Shown piece after piece: positions 5,919-8,017 of a DNA stretch of 8,017 nt. The notes beneath the pieces are model-generated. The model ran no database searches. It was not told the DNA's origin and saw only the letters and a program-made list of their open reading frames with translations. The position numbers were made by a program, and so were the translations under genes. How positions within the stretch are numbered: the first letter of the stretch is position 1; each line of letters begins with the position of its first letter. Origin of the DNA: CAYSHJ01 sp964589725 (GTDB lineage Bacteria > Planctomycetota > Planctomycetia > Planctomycetales > Planctomycetaceae); NCBI GenBank assembly GCA_964589725.1, contig CAZPUJ010000288.1, positions 1 to 8,017 on the forward strand, given 5' to 3'.

Positions 5919-5932
5919 CCGGTAAACACCGG
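5919..5932 (-). terminator. Hairpin after recQ (proximal of two)
   Basis: CCGGT and ACCGG form a 5-bp stem with a 4-nt loop. On the minus strand it is followed by GATTTTCG. It lies 26 bp after the recQ stop. The stem is short; it may act together with the hairpin just beyond it. Confidence 0.3.
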
Positions 5933-5958
5933 AAAACACAGCGAAAATCGCACTCTCG

Positions 5959-8017
5959 TCAAACGCTCGCCAAACTGTCGCTCCCATCTCTCGCCAGATG
6001 TGTGACTACGATGCGGATCACGTCGTAGGGCACTTGTTCGCCCAGTTCCACGAAGATCGGTTTGAGCCGCTCGGTGCCAACACGGCTCGCAGCTTCGGCG
6101 ATGCGGCGATAGGTTTCGTCATCAACCCAAGCGGCGACGGAATCGGGGCGCTGGCGACGCACAAAGTCGCAGAGGTAGTCATTGACAGTGGTTCGCGATC
6201 GGCCGAGCTTCAACATCACATCTTCGATCATCGCCTCCGTGCGGAACATCTCATCGGCCAGCGACTGCATTGGATTGGCAGGCTTAGTGCGCGCGGCGAC
6301 AGGGCGCGATTCGTCGAAGGACTTGCGATCGAACACGTCGACACCATCACCAAACGCAGTCACTCCGGTCGAAGCGGTCGGGGGACGCGGTACATCGCGC
6401 GACAAACCGCGCGCCGCAGACTGCTCGTCAATCAATTTCAAGAACTCCGCGCCGAAGTCGTTCAGCTTGGTTTGTCCGACGCCATAGACGAGATGCATCC
6501 GCGACAAAGCGGACGGCCGGATGCGAGCCAGTTCGCGCAGCGTCGCGTCGCTGAAGATGACATAGGGCGGTACCGATCGTTGCTCGGCGAGTTGGCGACG
6601 CAGTTCGCGGAGCGCCTCGAACAATTCGCGATCGACACCCTCCCAGGATTCCGTGTCGGCTTTCGATCTCTTCGTCGTCGCCTCACCGCTGTCGCGTCGT
6701 TTTTTCCGCTCCGGTACCGCGAAGAGCCGCGCGGTGCGGAGATCTTTCATGATCTCCCACGACGTGGCGTTCAGCTTGAGCAACGGATATTCCCCGTCCG
6801 ACTGCGTGAGCGCTTGCTGTGCGATGAGCTGATGCGTCCAATCGCGCACCATGTGTGACGCATGCTCGCGCAACAGGCCATACGTGCTGAGTTGGTCATG
6901 TCCGCGCGAGCGAATGGCCTCGGTGTTCTCGCCGCGCAACACACTGACCACGTGGCCGACACCGAAGCACTCTTTCACTCGAAACACGCACGACAAAATT
7001 TTCTTCGCGATGGTTTGCGCGTCCGGATGCGGCTCACGATCGCCGAGACACACGTCGCACGCTCCGCACATTTCGGCCGGATATTTCTGACCGAAGTACT
7101 CGACGAGCGCCCGATGCCGGCACGTCGTCGGACCGCAGTAACGGTCCATGTCTTTGATGTGCCGGATCGAGCTTTGCACCCACGCCGGATCAACGGGGCT
7201 CTCCGATTCTTCACGCGGCTTCTCGACAATCTTCTTCCAAATGACGACGTCGCCGGGCGAGTACAACAGAATGCACTCCGCCTCGAGTCCGTCGCGTCCC
7301 GCCCGGCCGGTCTCTTGCTGATAGTGCTCGATTGACTTCGGCATGCCGGTGTGCAGCACGAAGCGAATGTTGGACCGGTCGATCCCCATGCCGAACGCGA
7401 CGGTCGCCACGATGAGGTCGCACTTCTCGTCGGCGAACGCCTCTTGAGCCGCTCGGCGTTGGTCGGGCGTCAGTCCCGCGTGATAGGGCAGGGCGTTGAT
7501 GCCGCTCGACTTCAGGTCGTCCGCCAGTTCGTCGACGTCGCGCCGACGAATGCAGTAAATGATCCCCGCCTCATTCGGATGCCGTTTCAGGCACTCGCGG
7601 ACTTGGTTCGACACGCGGTCTCGCGAGACGACTCGATACGTCAAGTTCGGCCGATCAAAGTTGCCGACGAGAACCTCCGCGTCGCGCAGCCGAAGCTGAG
7701 CGACAATATCGCGCCGCACTTGCTCGGTGGCCGTCGCGGTAAACGCGTGGACGGAGGCGTCAGGAAACAGCGTCTTTAACTCGCCGAGTTGCCGATATTC
7801 TGGCCGAAAATCATGACCCCAGTGACTGATGCAGTGAGCCTCATCAATCGCAAACGTCCGCACACCGACCTGCTTGAGTAAGTCGCGAAACCCGGCTGTC
7901 GCCATTCGCTCCGGCGACGCGAACAACAATCGGACTCGCCCTTCGACCACCTCACGCTCGATCTCGCGGACTTCGTACTGCCCCAGCGAGCTGTTGAGCT
8001 GTGCCGCCGGAATTCCG
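5959..8017 (-). CDS. recQ: RecQ-family ATP-dependent DNA helicase (N-terminus cut by right edge)
   Basis: The frame is open to the window edge, giving 685 visible residues. About 80-100 N-terminal residues with the Walker A motif lie outside. Numbering from the edge: LLFASPERM is followed by IDEAHCISHWGHDFRPEY with the Walker B DEAH at 58-61 (7845-7834), then TATAT at 93-97 (motif III). VATVAFGMGIDR and QQETGRAGRDG are motifs V and VI. Four zinc cysteines (299, 317, 320, 323; TCRHR, then MCGACDVC) form the RecQ zinc site. The RQC winged helix is about 333-435, a charged linker follows, then an HRDC domain at about 462-535. A last module (about 580-685) resembles the HTH_40 domain at the C-terminus of some RecQ and YpbB proteins (KLGRSRTTVNDYL, LKPIFVELGEQVPYDVIRIV). 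RecQ unwinds DNA 3' to 5' in recombination and fork repair. The GTG at 7950 lies inside the conserved core and is not the start. Confidence 0.97.
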   Translation of the reverse strand, partial: GIPAAQLNSSLGQYEVREIEREVVEGRVRLLFASPERMATAGFRDLLKQVGVRTFAIDEAHCISHWGHDFRPEYRQLGELKTLFPDASVHAFTATATEQVRRDIVAQLRLRDAEVLVGNFDRPNLTYRVVSRDRVSNQVRECLKRHPNEAGIIYCIRRRDVDELADDLKSSGINALPYHAGLTPDQRRAAQEAFADEKCDLIVATVAFGMGIDRSNIRFVLHTGMPKSIEHYQQETGRAGRDGLEAECILLYSPGDVVIWKKIVEKPREESESPVDPAWVQSSIRHIKDMDRYCGPTTCRHRALVEYFGQKYPAEMCGACDVCLGDREPHPDAQTIAKKILSCVFRVKECFGVGHVVSVLRGENTEAIRSRGHDQLSTYGLLREHASHMVRDWTHQLIAQQALTQSDGEYPLLKLNATSWEIMKDLRTARLFAVPERKKRRDSGEATTKRSKADTESWEGVDRELFEALRELRRQLAEQRSVPPYVIFSDATLRELARIRPSALSRMHLVYGVGQTKLNDFGAEFLKLIDEQSAARGLSRDVPRPPTASTGVTAFGDGVDVFDRKSFDESRPVAARTKPANPMQSLADEMFRTEAMIEDVMLKLGRSRTTVNDYLCDFVRRQRPDSVAAWVDDETYRRIAEAASRVGTERLKPIFVELGEQVPYDVIRIVVTHLARDGSDSLASV

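Noticed and set aside
4858..6858. Long plus-strand frames opposite the secreted repeat protein (4858-5619) and recQ (5998-6858).
   Set aside because: The minus-strand proteins have signal peptide, repeats and conserved helicase motifs. The plus-strand translations have none and are Arg/His/Asp-rich.
1..8017. A defence island, mobile element, CRISPR array or biosynthetic cluster.
   Set aside because: No transposase, integrase, spaced repeats, nuclease-methylase pairs or synthetase genes are present. RecQ and PIN-TRAM have housekeeping architectures, and composition is uniform.

Overview
The window looks like ordinary chromosomal DNA from a GC-rich planctomycete, probably Planctomycetaceae or Pirellulaceae. 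Three things point there. One gene encodes a secreted protein rich in V/Y/T/Q repeats, of a style typical of planctomycetes. The RecQ helicase has a C-terminal extension resembling HTH_40. A DUF502 membrane protein, a HIT hydrolase and a YacL-like PIN/TRAM protein lie in a row. There is no rRNA, tRNA, CRISPR array, insertion sequence or phage gene, and gene spacing and codon style are even throughout.

Layout. Bases 1-74 (minus) hold the first 24 codons of a large glutamate synthase subunit (gltB). The window ends just before the expected catalytic cysteine. Upstream of it on the same strand is a LysR-family regulator (158-1147), a candidate regulator of gltB. A divergent intergenic region (1148-1467) carries a 20-bp-pitch direct repeat near the regulator start and a sigma70-like promoter facing the other way. 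The plus-strand block follows: a DUF502 membrane protein with an unusually long loop between its two membrane segments (1468-2541), a HIT-family nucleotide hydrolase/phosphorylase (2569-3069) and a membrane-anchored PIN-TRAM protein (3255-4295). The first two are 27 bp apart and probably co-transcribed.

A convergent junction (4296-4554) holds a 10-bp hairpin with a U-rich flank on the minus strand, and a purine-rich G-quadruplex-like tract. On the minus strand beyond it lie the secreted repeat protein (4555-5718) and a RecQ-type DNA helicase (5959 to the right edge, N-terminus missing). Two small hairpins separate these two genes.

How the genes work together. The only functional pairing the arrangement suggests is LysR regulator plus glutamate synthase (nitrogen assimilation). 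The HIT and PIN-TRAM proteins both act on nucleotides or nucleic acids, and DUF502 and PIN-TRAM are both membrane proteins, but no shared pathway can be read from the sequence. I found no convincing new multi-gene system. The least explained gene is the secreted repeat protein.
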